Shown: positions 1 through 8,822, counted from the first letter of the stretch. The stretch is DNA of 34,952 nucleotides from Flammeovirga sp. SJP92 (GCF_001583495.1 NZ_LQAQ01000075.1:1-34952), one strand, 5' to 3'. Notes: generated by a model not told the origin, from the sequence alone. Numbers and translations: made by a program.

Positions 1-217
1 CCAAACGCCTGCTTTATATAATACCCCTCTATTAAAACAAGTGGATGGAAGAGATTATAATTTGATCGAATTACATACCTATAAGGATTTTTATAATTAT
101 GAATCAGATGAAAGTATGAAATTTCTTAGGGAGACTTATGGTTACTTAAGAGAAGCTATGTTGGAGTTGGAAAAAAAGGACATGATTCCACCTTTGGAAG
201 AGCGTTTTCAATTGTGA
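1..217 (+). CDS. 3' end of an unrecognised gene (partial)
   Basis: An open frame enters from the left edge (first full codon at position 2) and runs about 71 codons to a TGA at 215-217. The visible C-terminus is rich in charged and aromatic residues and ends in LEERFQL. It shows no membrane segment and no T9SS sorting domain, so it is probably a soluble protein. I do not recognise the family. The frame is very likely real because it is uninterrupted in AT-rich DNA and is followed 25 bases later by a terminator-like hairpin. The rest of the gene lies outside the window. Confidence 0.6.
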   Translation, partial: QTPALYNTPLLKQVDGRDYNLIELHTYKDFYNYESDESMKFLRETYGYLREAMLELEKKDMIPPLEERFQL

Positions 218-237
218 ATAAATATCTACAATTTTAA

Positions 238-283
238 ATAAAAAACACCTAAGGATTACAATAACCCTCAGGTGTTTGGTTTT
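238..283. terminator. Bidirectional intrinsic terminator
   Basis: AAACACCT (243-250) pairs with AGGTGTTT (270-277), and an inner AAGG/CCTC partly extends the stem. On the minus strand the stem is followed by a good T-run (GTTTTTTATTT). On the plus strand it is followed by TTTGGTTTT. It lies between the end of the plus-strand partial gene and the end of the minus-strand alpha-amylase, so it can serve both. Confidence 0.7.
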
Positions 284-403
284 GGAATGAAATTAAAACT
301 ATCCAGAGTTAAACACATGAAATAATTTTAATTCGTGTATCTCATTTTTATGATTCTCTGATCTCTAAAAATTTACCTTTAAAAAATATCAGATCGTCTT
401 TGA

Positions 404-3292
404 TTAATTAATGATAATCTTTTTTACATAGTTATTATCGCCTACACTCACTTTAATAAGGTATAGCCCTTTAGACAAATCTTTTACTGGAACGTTGATT
501 TTATAATTACCATTTTCCAGCTTCTTGTGAATTGATGTCAATACTTTTTGACCGTTCAAGTCGAATGCTTCCATAGTAAAGGGTTGAGGGGCTGCAACAC
601 TCACATCTAATGTGAATAGATTGCTGACAATAGTTGGATATAACTTTAATTCTTCTTTTAAATTTAATGTTGATGAAAAGTTTCTACTGCTAGAAGACTC
701 TGGATTTGATGCGTACCAAGTACCGTTTTTGTACCACCCTTCACCGCTTCTATTAAGATCAGGAGTTTGACCACCTGTATTGTTATGGAACAATAAGTTG
801 CTTGATGATGCTCCTTCGATAGTGTAAACATACCACCCGTTGCCTTCATCGGTCATTAATTCACCGGGCCAGTTTGAGCTAGCACCATTTGATGCTCCCC
901 AATAATGTATTCTAGTGCTGCTTCCCCAGCTTGATTTAAAGTGCACAGTTAATCCGCTTGCTGGTTGAGGTGCTTGATCTGACCATTGACCGTTTTCAAA
1001 CCAACCGTCTTTATCTCTTGTTAAATCATCTGATTGATTACCATTTCCATCATGGAAAAGAAGATTTGTAGATTGTACTCCAGCAGGGAATTCATATACA
1101 TACCAACCGCCTTCATTGGTCATCGTAGCGCCAGGCCAAGTAGTATTTGCAACACTTCCAGCAGGGAGTGCTCCCCAGTGATGAATAAGGTTATATCCTT
1201 TAACATAAACCTTGAAACCACCTCCCGTATTATTGTCTTCGTTGACTACAAATGATGAACTCGCTGTGGTGGATTTATTACCCGATGCGTCTTCTGCATA
1301 ATATTGTACTGTTGCATCAGCTGTCAATGTGAAAGTTGCACTACCATAAGCTACTTGTGAAGGAGTACTTCCGTCTGTAGAATACACAATCTTAGGATTG
1401 CTATCTTCATTATCTGAAGCAGATAAAGTGACTGTCGCACTGCCTTCAAATGTACCACCGTCAGGAGATATTGACACTGTTGGTGCAATCAAATCTGGAT
1501 CAACTGGCTGAGGTTCTGAAACCCACCCATTGTCATACCAGACATCACCACAAATATTCATTTCATCTTCTGTGACTTTAGCACCATCACATAGTAAAAT
1601 CAAATTAGTACAGCTTCCTTCAATTGTATATTCATAGTAACCTTCATATTTAGAAGAAGCTTGCATGCTTTCGCCAGGCCAAGTTGTTGTCGCATTTCCA
1701 TCCACAACGCCCCAGAAATAAATGGCAGGGTTACTACAGTTTGTTTTAAAATGGACTGTCATTGTTGAAGCTTCATTGAAAGTATATGTACCCTCAACAA
1801 CTGATGAAGAACCATTTTCATTGATGGCTACAGCTTTAACTGTTTTTACATCGCCTGGCGCTCCACATACATTAATTGCACCTGAATAAATCATACTTGA
1901 TGTATTAGGAGTAGAACCATCTGTAGTGTAATAGATTGTACCTTCAGTAGCTGTGAAAGTAACATTAGCACAACCACTTGAGTAATTGCCACTTGGCGTA
2001 TTTAACGTTAACTCTGGAAGCGTAATCACAGTACCTTTATCCCAAATTGCATATCCAGGGCCAGAGACTTTTAAGTTCCATCCATTACCTGGCGACCAGT
2101 TTCCCCCACCAATTTTCATGGCAACTTTGTTGTCGATAATTGCCGCATAGTAAGAATTGTCGTTTTGACCTTCAACTTGAACATAACTTGTGTTTGTAAT
2201 ATTGTTCGCTTTACGGATAGCAATCATCTCTTTTAAGGCATCCTTAATTCCATAATCAAAGTAATGAGAATAGAACACTACAGGAATACCAGGGTGAGTT
2301 AAGATATAAGCATACCCTTGTAAAAGTTTTGAATTGTTTGAAGGGTCATTCGGGAATGAATTATTACCATATTCAGATCTTACAGGTTCTGTATCATGGT
2401 TTTCTAAGAAAGATACCGCTTGACTGCCGTGTGTTCCCAATAAACTTGGAAGGCCATTCAAGTAGTTGTAGTTGCCATTTACGGCGTCATGTAATGTATA
2501 TTTTAGAGGAAAGTCAAATGCCGAAGAAGTATTTTGAGCTCCATTCAACCATCCTACAATTTCATCATAAGGTTTCCATTGTTCACCGATAGAGATATAA
2601 GGTGATGTTGCGTTGTTGTATTCTGCAAAATAATATGCATTGAATCCATGCACAAAGTCATATCTCCAACCGTCATATCCAACGTCATTTTTCAGCCAGT
2701 TCATCCATTTTTTGACCTCATCACGCACTGTAAAAGAATTGTGATTTAAGTCTCTTGCAGCTTCATACTGAGTACCGCTGTCATTGTCACCACAAGCGGC
2801 GCCCTTTTCAGTACTGTATTCACTCCAGTTTACCTCATCATCAGCACAGATTGACGAACATCCACCCAAAGAAGGTTCAGTGAAGTCAGCCCAACCTGTT
2901 GATCCAACTCTGTGGTTGATCACAATATCAGCAATAGCTTGAACATTATTATTTCCTAAATTAGAAATTAATGCTCTAAGTTCTGCCTCAGTACCATAGT
3001 TGGAATTTAAATCATACCATTTTCGTGGAAGATAACCTGCACGGTCAGCGGCATCCGATGGAGGTGGTAACCAAATTGCATCAAATCCTGCAGAAGAAAT
3101 ATCTCCTACTTTACTATTTAGATTTTGCCACCAATCTTTTTTGGTTGCATCAGCTGCTTCCCAATGGAAGCCTTGAAGAATGACATCATTTCTGCCTCCT
3201 TGTTGTGCAAAAAGACCGTAGTTTAGACATAGGGACGCAAGGATTGTAAGTACAACCGTACGCATTAAAAGTAATTGTGTTTTCATTTTCAT
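404..3292 (-). CDS. Secreted multidomain alpha-amylase (GH13) with starch-binding modules and T9SS signal
   Basis: Endo-acting alpha-1,4-glucan hydrolase, 962 aa. A signal peptide covers about residues 1-30 (ending GLFAQ). The GH13 barrel covers about 33-425 and shows all conserved regions: DIVINH (122-127), DGWRYD with the nucleophile D212 and R210, acid/base E237 in SIGEQW, and H299-D300 in ENHD. Next come a chitobiase C-terminal-like beta-sandwich (about 428-505), a CBM26-like starch-binding module (509-590), a second chitobiase-like sandwich (602-685), and two more CBM26-like modules (692-772 and 780-860), each with an aromatic WG...TWPG pattern. A T9SS sorting domain (about 880-962) contains the typical KLYPT and KGLYLIKV motifs. 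The protein is therefore exported and probably cell-surface attached or released. It stands alone, with no SusCD or other starch genes beside it. The catalytic domain resembles the plant-type GH13 subfamily, which is inference. Confidence 0.93.
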   Translation of the reverse strand: MKMKTQLLLMRTVVLTILASLCLNYGLFAQQGGRNDVILQGFHWEAADATKKDWWQNLNSKVGDISSAGFDAIWLPPPSDAADRAGYLPRKWYDLNSNYGTEAELRALISNLGNNNVQAIADIVINHRVGSTGWADFTEPSLGGCSSICADDEVNWSEYSTEKGAACGDNDSGTQYEAARDLNHNSFTVRDEVKKWMNWLKNDVGYDGWRYDFVHGFNAYYFAEYNNATSPYISIGEQWKPYDEIVGWLNGAQNTSSAFDFPLKYTLHDAVNGNYNYLNGLPSLLGTHGSQAVSFLENHDTEPVRSEYGNNSFPNDPSNNSKLLQGYAYILTHPGIPVVFYSHYFDYGIKDALKEMIAIRKANNITNTSYVQVEGQNDNSYYAAIIDNKVAMKIGGGNWSPGNGWNLKVSGPGYAIWDKGTVITLPELTLNTPSGNYSSGCANVTFTATEGTIYYTTDGSTPNTSSMIYSGAINVCGAPGDVKTVKAVAINENGSSSVVEGTYTFNEASTMTVHFKTNCSNPAIYFWGVVDGNATTTWPGESMQASSKYEGYYEYTIEGSCTNLILLCDGAKVTEDEMNICGDVWYDNGWVSEPQPVDPDLIAPTVSISPDGGTFEGSATVTLSASDNEDSNPKIVYSTDGSTPSQVAYGSATFTLTADATVQYYAEDASGNKSTTASSSFVVNEDNNTGGGFKVYVKGYNLIHHWGALPAGSVANTTWPGATMTNEGGWYVYEFPAGVQSTNLLFHDGNGNQSDDLTRDKDGWFENGQWSDQAPQPASGLTVHFKSSWGSSTRIHYWGASNGASSNWPGELMTDEGNGWYVYTIEGASSSNLLFHNNTGGQTPDLNRSGEGWYKNGTWYASNPESSSSRNFSSTLNLKEELKLYPTIVSNLFTLDVSVAAPQPFTMEAFDLNGQKVLTSIHKKLENGNYKINVPVKDLSKGLYLIKVSVGDNNYVKKIIIN

Positions 3293-3736
3293 TTCAAAAA
3301 ATCAAGTTAATTTTCAGACCCATCAATTGGCTGTTAGCTGGTTGAGAGAGCCATAATTGAAATAGGTTGGTGCAATGTTACGGAAGATTACTTTTTGAGT
3401 CGTTCCATTAAATATTTTTAAGGTGCTGTAAGAATTTGTGACGTGCCATTATATGAAATGGCACTTTGTAACTGGTTGAAATTAAATTAATTGATGTTTT
3501 ATTTGTCTCCTTGTTATCAATGCGTTCTTTTTGGTTGAAAAAGGGATAGAAGAAAGGTTGAAGTACTTGATGTTTTTATTTATGTGTATAATTTACTATT
3601 ATTTTATTTGAAGGATAATATCAACGTTTCCCTTATAAAATGAAAATTGATTTTACACCTTATTATTGATCAAAAATTTTTCTTTGAAAATGTTGTAACC
3701 AAAGTTAGAAAAAACCTTCACTTGGAATAGGGTTTT

Positions 3737-3870
3737 TACTTTCAACTTTCCTTTTCTTAATTTTTGTCATAATTCAAAAACGAAGCAAAAAAGTCAAGGC
3801 TTAAAAATTAAAAGCTAAATTCCATTTCTTTCACCTCAATGATTTTAAACGCACATTATTCAAATAAAAA
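3737..3870 (+). repeat. Diverged intergenic repeat, copy A
   Basis: The sequence aligns over about 135 bases with the reverse complement of 21554-21690, at roughly 75% identity by eye with a few one-base gaps. Shared blocks are TACTTTCAA, AAAAACGAAGCAAAAAA, AGGCTTA, AAAAGCTAAATT, AATGATTTTAAAC and TCAAATAA. It lies between two minus-strand genes and is not part of a supported coding region. Confidence 0.65.
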
Positions 3871-4001
3871 ATGGAAAAATTTTCACTTCTAAAATATGTA
3901 TTCCAAATATGTACTAAGAATGAATCTGGAGTAAATAATATAGCTCATATGTATATAGAGAAAGTACGAATTAAGTGTTTGGCAAGGTTGTTTTATAGGA
4001 C

Positions 4002-4037
4002 AAAAAAATCCCGCCTTCTACTATCGTAAAAGACGGG
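4002..4037 (-). terminator. Intrinsic terminator of ahpC
   Basis: On the minus strand CCCGTCTT pairs with AAGGCGGG (8 bp with one G-U) around a loop of about 12 bases, followed by ATTTTTTTG. It starts about 30 bases after the ahpC stop codon. Confidence 0.85.
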
Positions 4038-4067
4038 ACAAGAGTTAAGTTGGGGTGTATAATCTTT

Positions 4068-4631
4068 CTAGATTAAACCTACAAGGTCAATGCTAGGCTT
4101 TAAAGTTTCGTTTCCTTCTTTCCATTTTGCTGGGCAAACTTCAGAAGGGTTCGCAGCAACGAACTGTAAAGCTTTTAATTTTCTCAATAACTCTTCAGCG
4201 TTTCTTCCTACGTTACCTGCAACTACTTCGTAAGAAACGATTTCACCTTCAGGGTTTACGATAAACGTACCTCTTTCAGCTAAACCATCTTCTTCAATCA
4301 TTACATCAAAACCTCTTGAAAGAACTCCTGTAGGATCTGCTAACATTGGGTAGTTGATTTTTTTGATTGTCTCAGAAGCATCGTGCCATGCTTTGTGAAC
4401 AAAGTGAGTATCAGTAGACACAGAGTATACTTCAGTACCTGTAGCTTTGAATTCTTCGTATAAGTTAGCTAAGTCTTCTAATTCTGTAGGGCAAACGAAA
4501 GTGAAGTCTGCAGGGTAGAAAAAGAAAATTGACCATTTACCTAAAACGTCAGCTTTAGAAACTGCTTTAAATTCGTTGTTAGCGTACGCTTGTACGTTGA
4601 AGTCTACAATTTGTTTTCCGATTTGTGACAT
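4068..4631 (-). CDS. ahpC: Peroxiredoxin, alkyl hydroperoxide reductase subunit C
   Basis: Typical 2-Cys peroxiredoxin of 187 aa, the usual AhpC length. It reduces hydrogen peroxide and organic peroxides in the cytoplasm. The peroxidatic cysteine C47 sits in the motif FTFVCPTE and the resolving cysteine C166 in EVCPAKW, matching the two positions known for AhpC. There is no signal peptide. The reductase AhpF is not adjacent. The gene appears monocistronic, with its own terminator (4002-4037), a TTTG/TAnnTTTG promoter (4697-4728) and an OxyR-like dyad directly upstream of it, so peroxide-induced expression is likely. The identification is very secure. Confidence 0.97.
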   Translation of the reverse strand: MSQIGKQIVDFNVQAYANNEFKAVSKADVLGKWSIFFFYPADFTFVCPTELEDLANLYEEFKATGTEVYSVSTDTHFVHKAWHDASETIKKINYPMLADPTGVLSRGFDVMIEEDGLAERGTFIVNPEGEIVSYEVVAGNVGRNAEELLRKLKALQFVAANPSEVCPAKWKEGNETLKPSIDLVGLI

Positions 4632-4696
4632 AGTAATATCTATATATAATTAAATAATTTTTCGTTTTCTGTATCAGTTTGTTTCTGATTACACTG

Positions 4697-4728
4697 CAAA
4701 CATAACAGGCGAATGAAGATAAGGCAAA
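4697..4728 (-). promoter_or_regulatory. Bacteroidota-type promoter of ahpC
   Basis: On the minus strand TATGTTTG (4704-4697) fits the -7 consensus TAnnTTTG. TTTG (4728-4725) lies 20 bases upstream as the -33 element. The predicted start of transcription is about 60 bases before the ahpC ATG. This is the best promoter match I found in the window. Confidence 0.65.
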
Positions 4729-4763
4729 GTGATAAAATCTATGGCAGTATAGGATAAATTTAT
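4728..4763 (-). promoter_or_regulatory. OxyR-like operator upstream of ahpC
   Basis: On the minus strand ATAAATTTATCCTAT is followed by six bases and then ATAGATTTTATCACT. The OxyR consensus is two ATAGnTnnnAnCTAT units separated by seven bases. The first unit matches 8 of 10 fixed positions and the second matches its left half (ATAG, T, A, C). The spacer is one base short. The site abuts the -33 box, the position expected for an activator. Confidence 0.4.
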
Positions 4764-4957
4764 AGGGTAATATTGATTTTATTTATACTGTTAATTATCA
4801 GTAATATAAGTCTTTTGATTGTAGTTTTTTTAGACACCTAAGTGTGAATATTGAATTCCTTGAAATCGTAATGAAAAAAGTGTCTTGTTTTTCATTTGCC
4901 ATCGTTATATAAAAGTGCGGTTAAACAGAGATAAAATTTTACAGTTGTTTGATTATA
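4764..4957. other. Intergenic DNA upstream of the ahpC control region
   Basis: AT-rich sequence between the ahpC regulatory sites and the end of the next minus-strand gene. The full gene-free stretch is 4632-4957. I see no gene and no clear hairpin here. Confidence 0.5.
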
Positions 4958-5392
4958 TTATATTGATGGGTATTTCCTATCAATGATATTTTGTATTGAA
5001 TCCATCGTAATTTCATTAATTGGCTTTATTTCTATTTTCTGATTGTGGTTGAATAGGTTAAAGAATAGATAGAATAATAGGAGGAGAGTTGTGATTAAAG
5101 CAATAATAAAAACGGGTTTATTTATTATCTGGTCATCATTGTAATTTGATATATCATAATTGGTTATCCCCTTTTTCTCATAATGATCAATTACATCAGG
5201 TACCAAAACATAAAAACTCCCGTCATCCGATAATTCAATTAAATCAAGCTCAATAAATGCTTGTAATAACTTGTCTGGCTGTTTGAGTTTTAAACCTTCT
5301 AAATTTACAAATTCGTCAGGATTGACGATACGTGTTTCCTTATTAATGAGAATATCAAGATTGATATCAATTAATAGATCAATGTTTTTCAT
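4958..5392 (-). CDS. Hypothetical protein with one membrane segment
   Basis: A 144-aa protein of unknown function. Residues 1-90 are soluble-looking and acidic. They read like a small two-part fold with the repeated theme LLQAFIELDLIEL / FYVLVPDVIDHY. A single strongly hydrophobic segment covers about 93-115 (PVFIIALITTLLLLFYLFF), followed by a short tail of about 28 residues. There is no signal peptide, so the N-terminal domain probably faces the cytoplasm. The neighbours are ahpC (separate transcription unit) and another hypothetical gene on the same strand with its own terminator, so context gives little. I do not recognise a family. Confidence 0.6.
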   Translation of the reverse strand: MKNIDLLIDINLDILINKETRIVNPDEFVNLEGLKLKQPDKLLQAFIELDLIELSDDGSFYVLVPDVIDHYEKKGITNYDISNYNDDQIINKPVFIIALITTLLLLFYLFFNLFNHNQKIEIKPINEITMDSIQNIIDRKYPSI

Positions 5393-5521
5393 TCAACATA
5401 TTTTTGATAAAATACCAAGTTTAAAAAATCAAATAAGAACACTCCATGTAGTAATCTGCTTAGGTTCTTTATTTTAGATTTGAAATCTAAGAAAATTAAA
5501 ATTGTTGCACAAAATATAAGC

Positions 5522-5572
5522 AAAAATGAATGCCTCATTTCTTACTATATTCTATGAAAGAAATAAGGCATT
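5522..5572 (-). terminator. Intrinsic terminator after the 5589-6110 gene
   Basis: AATGCCTCATTTCTT (5529-5543) and AAGAAATAAGGCATT (5558-5572) form a 15-bp stem with one mismatch and a loop of 14 bases. Reading along the minus strand it is followed by CATTTTTG. Confidence 0.8.
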
Positions 5573-5588
5573 TAAATGTTAAAGAGGT

Positions 5589-6110
5589 TTAGTTATTATT
5601 TTCCGTTTTCAACTTTACTTCAATCATCTTTTGTTTAGGATTTTCCGGATCAGCAACTTTTTTAGTAGAGACGATTAGACTTTCGTCCAACCACAGTGGT
5701 TTTTCTTTATCAATGATTTTCCCATCAATTTTAAGCTTTAAATCAGGGTTTGTTTTTTTCTTTTTTGTGACCTTTTTCAATACTTCTTTATAGGAAAGTA
5801 AGTGATTGTTTCGATTGTAAAAAAGATAGACACCACCATATGGTTTTTCTTCTCTATTTACCTTTAATGAATCTACATAATTTAAATCAATAAAAACCTG
5901 TTCATTACTTGATACCCCTTTAGTACCTGTCAACTGATTGTTGATGTAGTAATTGGGAGCTTCTTTAATAGTGCTTGTGGCATTGCAATAATGTACATTA
6001 TCTGTTTCCGATAGGTGAAATGTGTCTTTAGTTTTTATTGTTTCTTGAGAGAATGAATAAGATGACAAAAGAAAAAAGGAGATAAATAATGATAGAATTC
6101 TAGTTTGCAT
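5589..6110 (-). CDS. Hypothetical exported protein
   Basis: A 173-aa protein with a clear N-terminal signal peptide (residues about 1-21, hydrophobic core LSLFISFFLLSSYSFS, cleavage near SFSQ). It is therefore exported to the periplasm or beyond. The mature part is lysine-rich and contains YYINNQL and GKIIDKEKPLWLDESLIV. These are weakly reminiscent of the short name-the-parameter segments near TonB plug domains, but not enough to assign a family. The gene ends just before a strong terminator. It lies 96 bases downstream of the DUF4139 gene on the same strand and could be cotranscribed with it. Confidence 0.6.
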   Translation of the reverse strand: MQTRILSLFISFFLLSSYSFSQETIKTKDTFHLSETDNVHYCNATSTIKEAPNYYINNQLTGTKGVSSNEQVFIDLNYVDSLKVNREEKPYGGVYLFYNRNNHLLSYKEVLKKVTKKKKTNPDLKLKIDGKIIDKEKPLWLDESLIVSTKKVADPENPKQKMIEVKLKTENNN

Positions 6111-6206
6111 AAAAGTTAAATTTTATTCTTAGTTAATAACAAAATATATGCTGTAGGTTAAACTAATTAGATAATCAACCTACAGCAATTTTATCGATTT
6201 TTGAAC

Positions 6207-7859
6207 CTAATTGATATCTAAAGGCTCAAATCCTTTTGTAGGATATTCCACTTCATATTGAAGGATTAATTCTTTGGTTTTGGAAGCTTCTAGGTCAAGT
6301 TCCCATTTGACTTCTCCATTTTCCTTATTCAAACGACCTTTACTCAATTCTAATGGAGTCACAATCACTTGATCATTAATTGAAACAGGAATTTGATCCA
6401 GTACCTCAATATTGATCTTCGATGACTTGTTATTTTTTACAGTAATTTTCCAAACTCTATTGGTACGTTTTTTATTACTAAACGAACGTTTTTTCTCCAT
6501 TTCATAAGCTCTTTCTCTTTTTACGACGATGCTCTCATCAATGCCCAAAGAGATGTCCAATGTATCTGTAGATTGACTTGACTGAAGGTATGTTTTACCC
6601 ACAAACTGATTTTCAAAATAGATATTGGCATTGCCAGGAATGAAATTGTATTTACCCCAATCCGTAATTTTTCCAACTAAGAATACATCTGTGTTGAGTT
6701 TCGGAATAGCCCTGTAAGAATAAAGGGCTTCAATTTTTTCATTTTTCAACGAGATTTCCTTTTCTCTTGTACCATCTTTAATGGTGTATTTTTGAGGTAT
6801 TTTGTAAGTGAATTGTGTTTGAAAAGAAGTACTTTCAATATTCCAACCAGAATAAATGGCGATATCATCAACGTATTCTTCTTCTTCAATTTCATCACTG
6901 CCTCCCCAGTCATCACTTTCGTATTCATTGACCATTTTCCTTTTTTGTGGAGCCATCTGTACACCTGCCATTTTACCTTGAAGCATATTATAATTGTTTC
7001 TGTTGGCTGAAACTAAATTAAGGTAGAGAGGTTCAAGGTAGGGTAATGTATTATCTTTTGAAGGATTTCCCGAAGCAATGCTGATATTAATATCTTTCCA
7101 ATCAATACCTGTATTTTGATAGATATTAGCTTTAAAAACAACATCAAAAGGAGAATTAATATCTTTGGCCAGAACATCATAAGTTGGGTTCCATCCTACA
7201 TTATTTACAATGTATTTTAAAAGACATTTTACACTTTGCTCTTTTTCTGACTGAACAGTGACCAACACATCTTTAAAATAGGTCTTATGTTTTTTTCTAA
7301 TCTTATTGGCCTCTTCTTGCAGCTTCTTGATCTCCTCATTAAGCACTTTGATTTCGTTTTTATAGGTACTTTTTTCCTTTTCTACCTGAAGTCTTTTATC
7401 ATGAAAGAAGGCCAACGCACTTTTCAGTTCTGTAATATTGAGGTTGTTGGAGTTGATGGTTTTGTTGGCTTCCAATAGCTCCAAATCCTTATTTAAGATT
7501 TCTAGATAAGTATCTTTTTCTTTGATTTTCTCTTTGATGGAATTGATCTGATCTATCAATTTTTGATACTCTTTATTATCCTTTAGCAAGACGTTATTTT
7601 GTTGATAATCGATAGATAAAACTCTAACATCCTTTGCTTGAAACTGAATTGTATTGGTAAATAAATGAGAGGAAAGCCCTTTAAAAACGATAGTGGATTT
7701 TCCATTTGGGATGATGACAGTAGCTTTTCTTTCTACACTAGCTGAATTGGTGTAAACTGTAGCATTATTTACGGTGGTTTTTACTTCTATTTGTGTATTT
7801 GCCAATGTGAATAACGGCAGGCATAAAATGATAAATAGAGCAGTGATGTTTTTTCTCAT
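6207..7859 (-). CDS. MuiA-family (DUF4139/DUF4140) envelope protein
   Basis: A 550-aa protein with a signal peptide (residues 1-20, cleavage after FTLA). Residues about 25-125 match the DUF4140 N-terminal domain (VTVYTNSASVERKATV-like start). A long lysine/glutamate coiled coil follows (about 95-190). The DUF4139 beta-rich domain runs from about 205 to 550 and contains the family hallmarks VGWNPTYDVLA and ending QYEVEYP. In Bacteroidota these are called mucoidy inhibitor MuiA family proteins; their molecular function is not established. An insertion around 280-335 carries LQGKMAGVQM (293-302), resembling the plug motif of SusC/TonB receptors, and an acidic run (EIEEEEYVDD). It probably acts in the periplasm or at the outer membrane. 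Confidence 0.85.
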   Translation of the reverse strand: MRKNITALFIILCLPLFTLANTQIEVKTTVNNATVYTNSASVERKATVIIPNGKSTIVFKGLSSHLFTNTIQFQAKDVRVLSIDYQQNNVLLKDNKEYQKLIDQINSIKEKIKEKDTYLEILNKDLELLEANKTINSNNLNITELKSALAFFHDKRLQVEKEKSTYKNEIKVLNEEIKKLQEEANKIRKKHKTYFKDVLVTVQSEKEQSVKCLLKYIVNNVGWNPTYDVLAKDINSPFDVVFKANIYQNTGIDWKDINISIASGNPSKDNTLPYLEPLYLNLVSANRNNYNMLQGKMAGVQMAPQKRKMVNEYESDDWGGSDEIEEEEYVDDIAIYSGWNIESTSFQTQFTYKIPQKYTIKDGTREKEISLKNEKIEALYSYRAIPKLNTDVFLVGKITDWGKYNFIPGNANIYFENQFVGKTYLQSSQSTDTLDISLGIDESIVVKRERAYEMEKKRSFSNKKRTNRVWKITVKNNKSSKINIEVLDQIPVSINDQVIVTPLELSKGRLNKENGEVKWELDLEASKTKELILQYEVEYPTKGFEPLDIN

Positions 7860-8058
7860 AAGACTAAGTATAGTTATTGATTATTTTAATTTGACCGAGT
7901 ATTGTTCCTACTTATAGACATTTGAAGTGTGAAATAGGAGGTAACAGAAATAGTTATTTAAAGATTAATAACATTTAATACACTAGCTTAATAGTCAAAA
8001 AATGGGCCATGAAGATCTATAAATTGTTTGTTCTTCAGCTTTTAAAAAAGTCCGTTCG

Positions 8059-8090
8059 TAAAAAAAGGACTAGGTATTCACCTAATCCTT
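8059..8090 (-). terminator. Intrinsic terminator after the 8133-8555 gene
   Basis: On the minus strand AAGGATTAGGT pairs with ACCTAGTCCTT (11 bp, one mismatch) around a 4-base loop, followed by TTTTTTT. Confidence 0.85.
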
Positions 8091-8132
8091 CTTCTAACGA
8101 TATGCGTTATCTATTTCTAAAGCCTGTAAAGA

Positions 8133-8555
8133 TTACTTTGCAGCTGCCATATTCTGTTCAATGATGTTGATTTTTGTTTTCTCAACAGGTAATGTTACAG
8201 TAATTTCATAACGAGCTTCATAAGAATATGACTCACGGTCACAGTCTTTTAAGTCAATATCAAATTCTTGGATTAATGGAAGTGCTGCTTTTGATGCTTC
8301 TGCCTCTGCATATAATTCAAATTCAGGCTTAGCCACTACATGCACTTTCATGATTCCCCTTTTATGATTGTATGAGTAAGTATAAACAATATCATCAAAA
8401 TTATCTTTATCAATATCTGTACCTACTGCATTAGAAACGAATGCTCTTCTTTCTTTTACATAATGTAATGAACCTGCTTCAGTTTCTATTGTTTGAGCCT
8501 GTAATGAAAATAATGTTCCTAAAAATAATAGCGATGTTATGATTAAATTTTTCAT
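8133..8555 (-). CDS. Hypothetical small exported protein
   Basis: A 140-aa protein with a signal peptide (hydrophobic core IITSLLFLGTLFSLQA, cleavage near LQAQ). The mature part of about 120 residues is acidic, and its alternating pattern suggests a small beta-sandwich. It contains YTYSYNHKRGIMKVHVV and ends IIEQNMAAAK. No catalytic motif is visible. It has its own terminator and sits between the DUF4139 gene and lysR. I do not recognise a family, and a periplasmic location is the only safe inference. Confidence 0.6.
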   Translation of the reverse strand: MKNLIITSLLFLGTLFSLQAQTIETEAGSLHYVKERRAFVSNAVGTDIDKDNFDDIVYTYSYNHKRGIMKVHVVAKPEFELYAEAEASKAALPLIQEFDIDLKDCDRESYSYEARYEITVTLPVEKTKINIIEQNMAAAK

Positions 8556-8822
8556 GATTTTTTAAAAGGTTTTTTTTGTAATAATTTTAATCATATCAAC
8601 GGTAAAGGTTGAGGTAAGGTGCTGATTATTAGGTTTAGTTAAGTAAACGCTTGGTAATAAAATTGTCATTTACTCAATCAATTTTTTGATTATCAATTTT
8701 ATGATTAATGGGTAAATCAAAATTATCTTTATATGCACTGTGTACTTTTAAGTTTTTGTAATTGAAAATAATATGTAATTCTAAATAGATATTTTGTTTT
8801 TAAAATGTGTATTTTTTTTGAC

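Larger units (their letters stand above)
3293..4067. other. Long intergenic region upstream of the amylase
   Basis: A non-coding stretch of 775 bases, very AT-rich. It should hold the amylase promoter, but I could not find a convincing TAnnTTTG box. It contains copy A of the diverged repeat (3737-3870) and the ahpC terminator (4002-4037). I see no supported gene here on either strand. Confidence 0.6.

Noticed and set aside
8668-8717. Imperfect inverted repeat ATTTACTCAATCA ... TGATTAATGGGTAAAT after lysR
   Set aside because: It needs bulges, lies more than 100 bases past the stop codon and is made of AT-rich sequence, so chance is a reasonable explanation.
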